Source: JAOUEE01 sp051011595
GTDB taxonomy: Bacteria > Actinomycetota > Acidimicrobiia > Acidimicrobiales > SHLQ01
Direction of reading: 5' to 3'
Assembly: GCA_051011595.1 (NCBI GenBank)
Contig: JBPCTQ010000296.1
Location: 1 to 6,629 of the forward strand
DNA length: 6,629 bases
The notes beneath the pieces are model-generated. The model was not told the origin of the DNA and did no database searches. It saw only the letters and a program-made list of their open reading frames with translations. A program made the translations under genes and the position numbers. Of this stretch, positions 6,585-6,629 are shown one piece after another; positions within the stretch are counted from its first letter, which is position 1; every line of letters begins with the position of its first letter.

Positions 6585-6629
6585 AAAAAAAAAGAGGGGG
6601 TGGTGGGGGTGTGGGGGTGGGGGGAGGGG
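6585..6629. repeat. A9 run followed by G/T low-complexity tail at window end
   Basis: Nine A residues (6585-6593) are followed by a stretch to the end that contains no C and only two more A bases outside the run's edge, with G-runs of five, five, five, six and four at 6596-6600, 6605-6609, 6613-6617, 6619-6624 and 6626-6629. CCCCC at 6580-6584 and GGGGG at 6596-6600 could pair across the A-run. It could be a real G-quadruplex-forming tract, but the A-then-G pattern at a sequence end is typical of two-colour sequencing read ends. Confidence 0.7.

Noticed and set aside
6580..6600. CCCCC / GGGGG hairpin around the A-run as an intrinsic terminator
   Set aside because: The stem is only five pairs, neither strand has a T-run after it, and the surrounding sequence looks unreliable.
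1..6629. CRISPR array, insertion sequence, tRNA, phage or defence system
   Set aside because: There are no spaced direct repeats, no transposase or integrase motifs, no cloverleaf sequence, and nearly all bases belong to five recognisable metabolic or transport genes.

Overview
The window is high-GC DNA (roughly two thirds G+C by eye) packed with long genes, which look like those of a high-GC actinobacterium. The best-supported clues are a wax ester synthase/diacylglycerol acyltransferase and an acyl-CoA carboxylase carboxyltransferase of the long-chain acyl-CoA carboxylase type, both common in lipid-storing Actinomycetota such as mycobacteria and Acidimicrobiia. The lineage is an inference. 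The window opens inside a gene and closes in low-complexity sequence, so it may be a short draft or metagenomic contig.

Layout. (1) 1-532, minus strand: the N-terminal 177 residues of a secreted pectate-lyase-like parallel beta-helix protein, cut by the window edge. (2) 519-1760, minus: a cytoplasmic alpha/beta hydrolase whose last codons overlap the start of the lyase by 14 bases, so the two are probably one transcript, hydrolase first. (3) 1761-1855: a 95-base divergent promoter region. (4) 1856-3286, plus: WS/DGAT acyltransferase. (5) 3290-5116, plus: a biotin-carrier domain fused to a carboxyltransferase, starting at a GTG three bases after the acyltransferase stop. (6) 5117-6490, minus: a 12-helix major facilitator superfamily transporter whose stop codon directly abuts the carboxylase stop. 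(7) 6491-6629: the short upstream region of the transporter, ending in an A9 run and G-rich low-complexity sequence that is probably an assembly or sequencing artefact.

Function. The two plus-strand genes form a small lipid unit: the acyltransferase consumes acyl-CoA to make wax esters or triacylglycerol, and the carboxylase subunit would carboxylate an acyl-CoA. The carboxylase protein carries its own biotin domain but no biotin carboxylase domain, and none is encoded here, so it needs a partner from elsewhere in the genome or works as a transcarboxylase. The divergent hydrolase may act on a related ester, but nothing in the sequence fixes its substrate. I see no mobile element, CRISPR array, tRNA, rRNA or defence system. 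The most unusual item is the biotin-carrier/carboxyltransferase fusion lacking its biotin carboxylase; the rest is ordinary chromosomal content.
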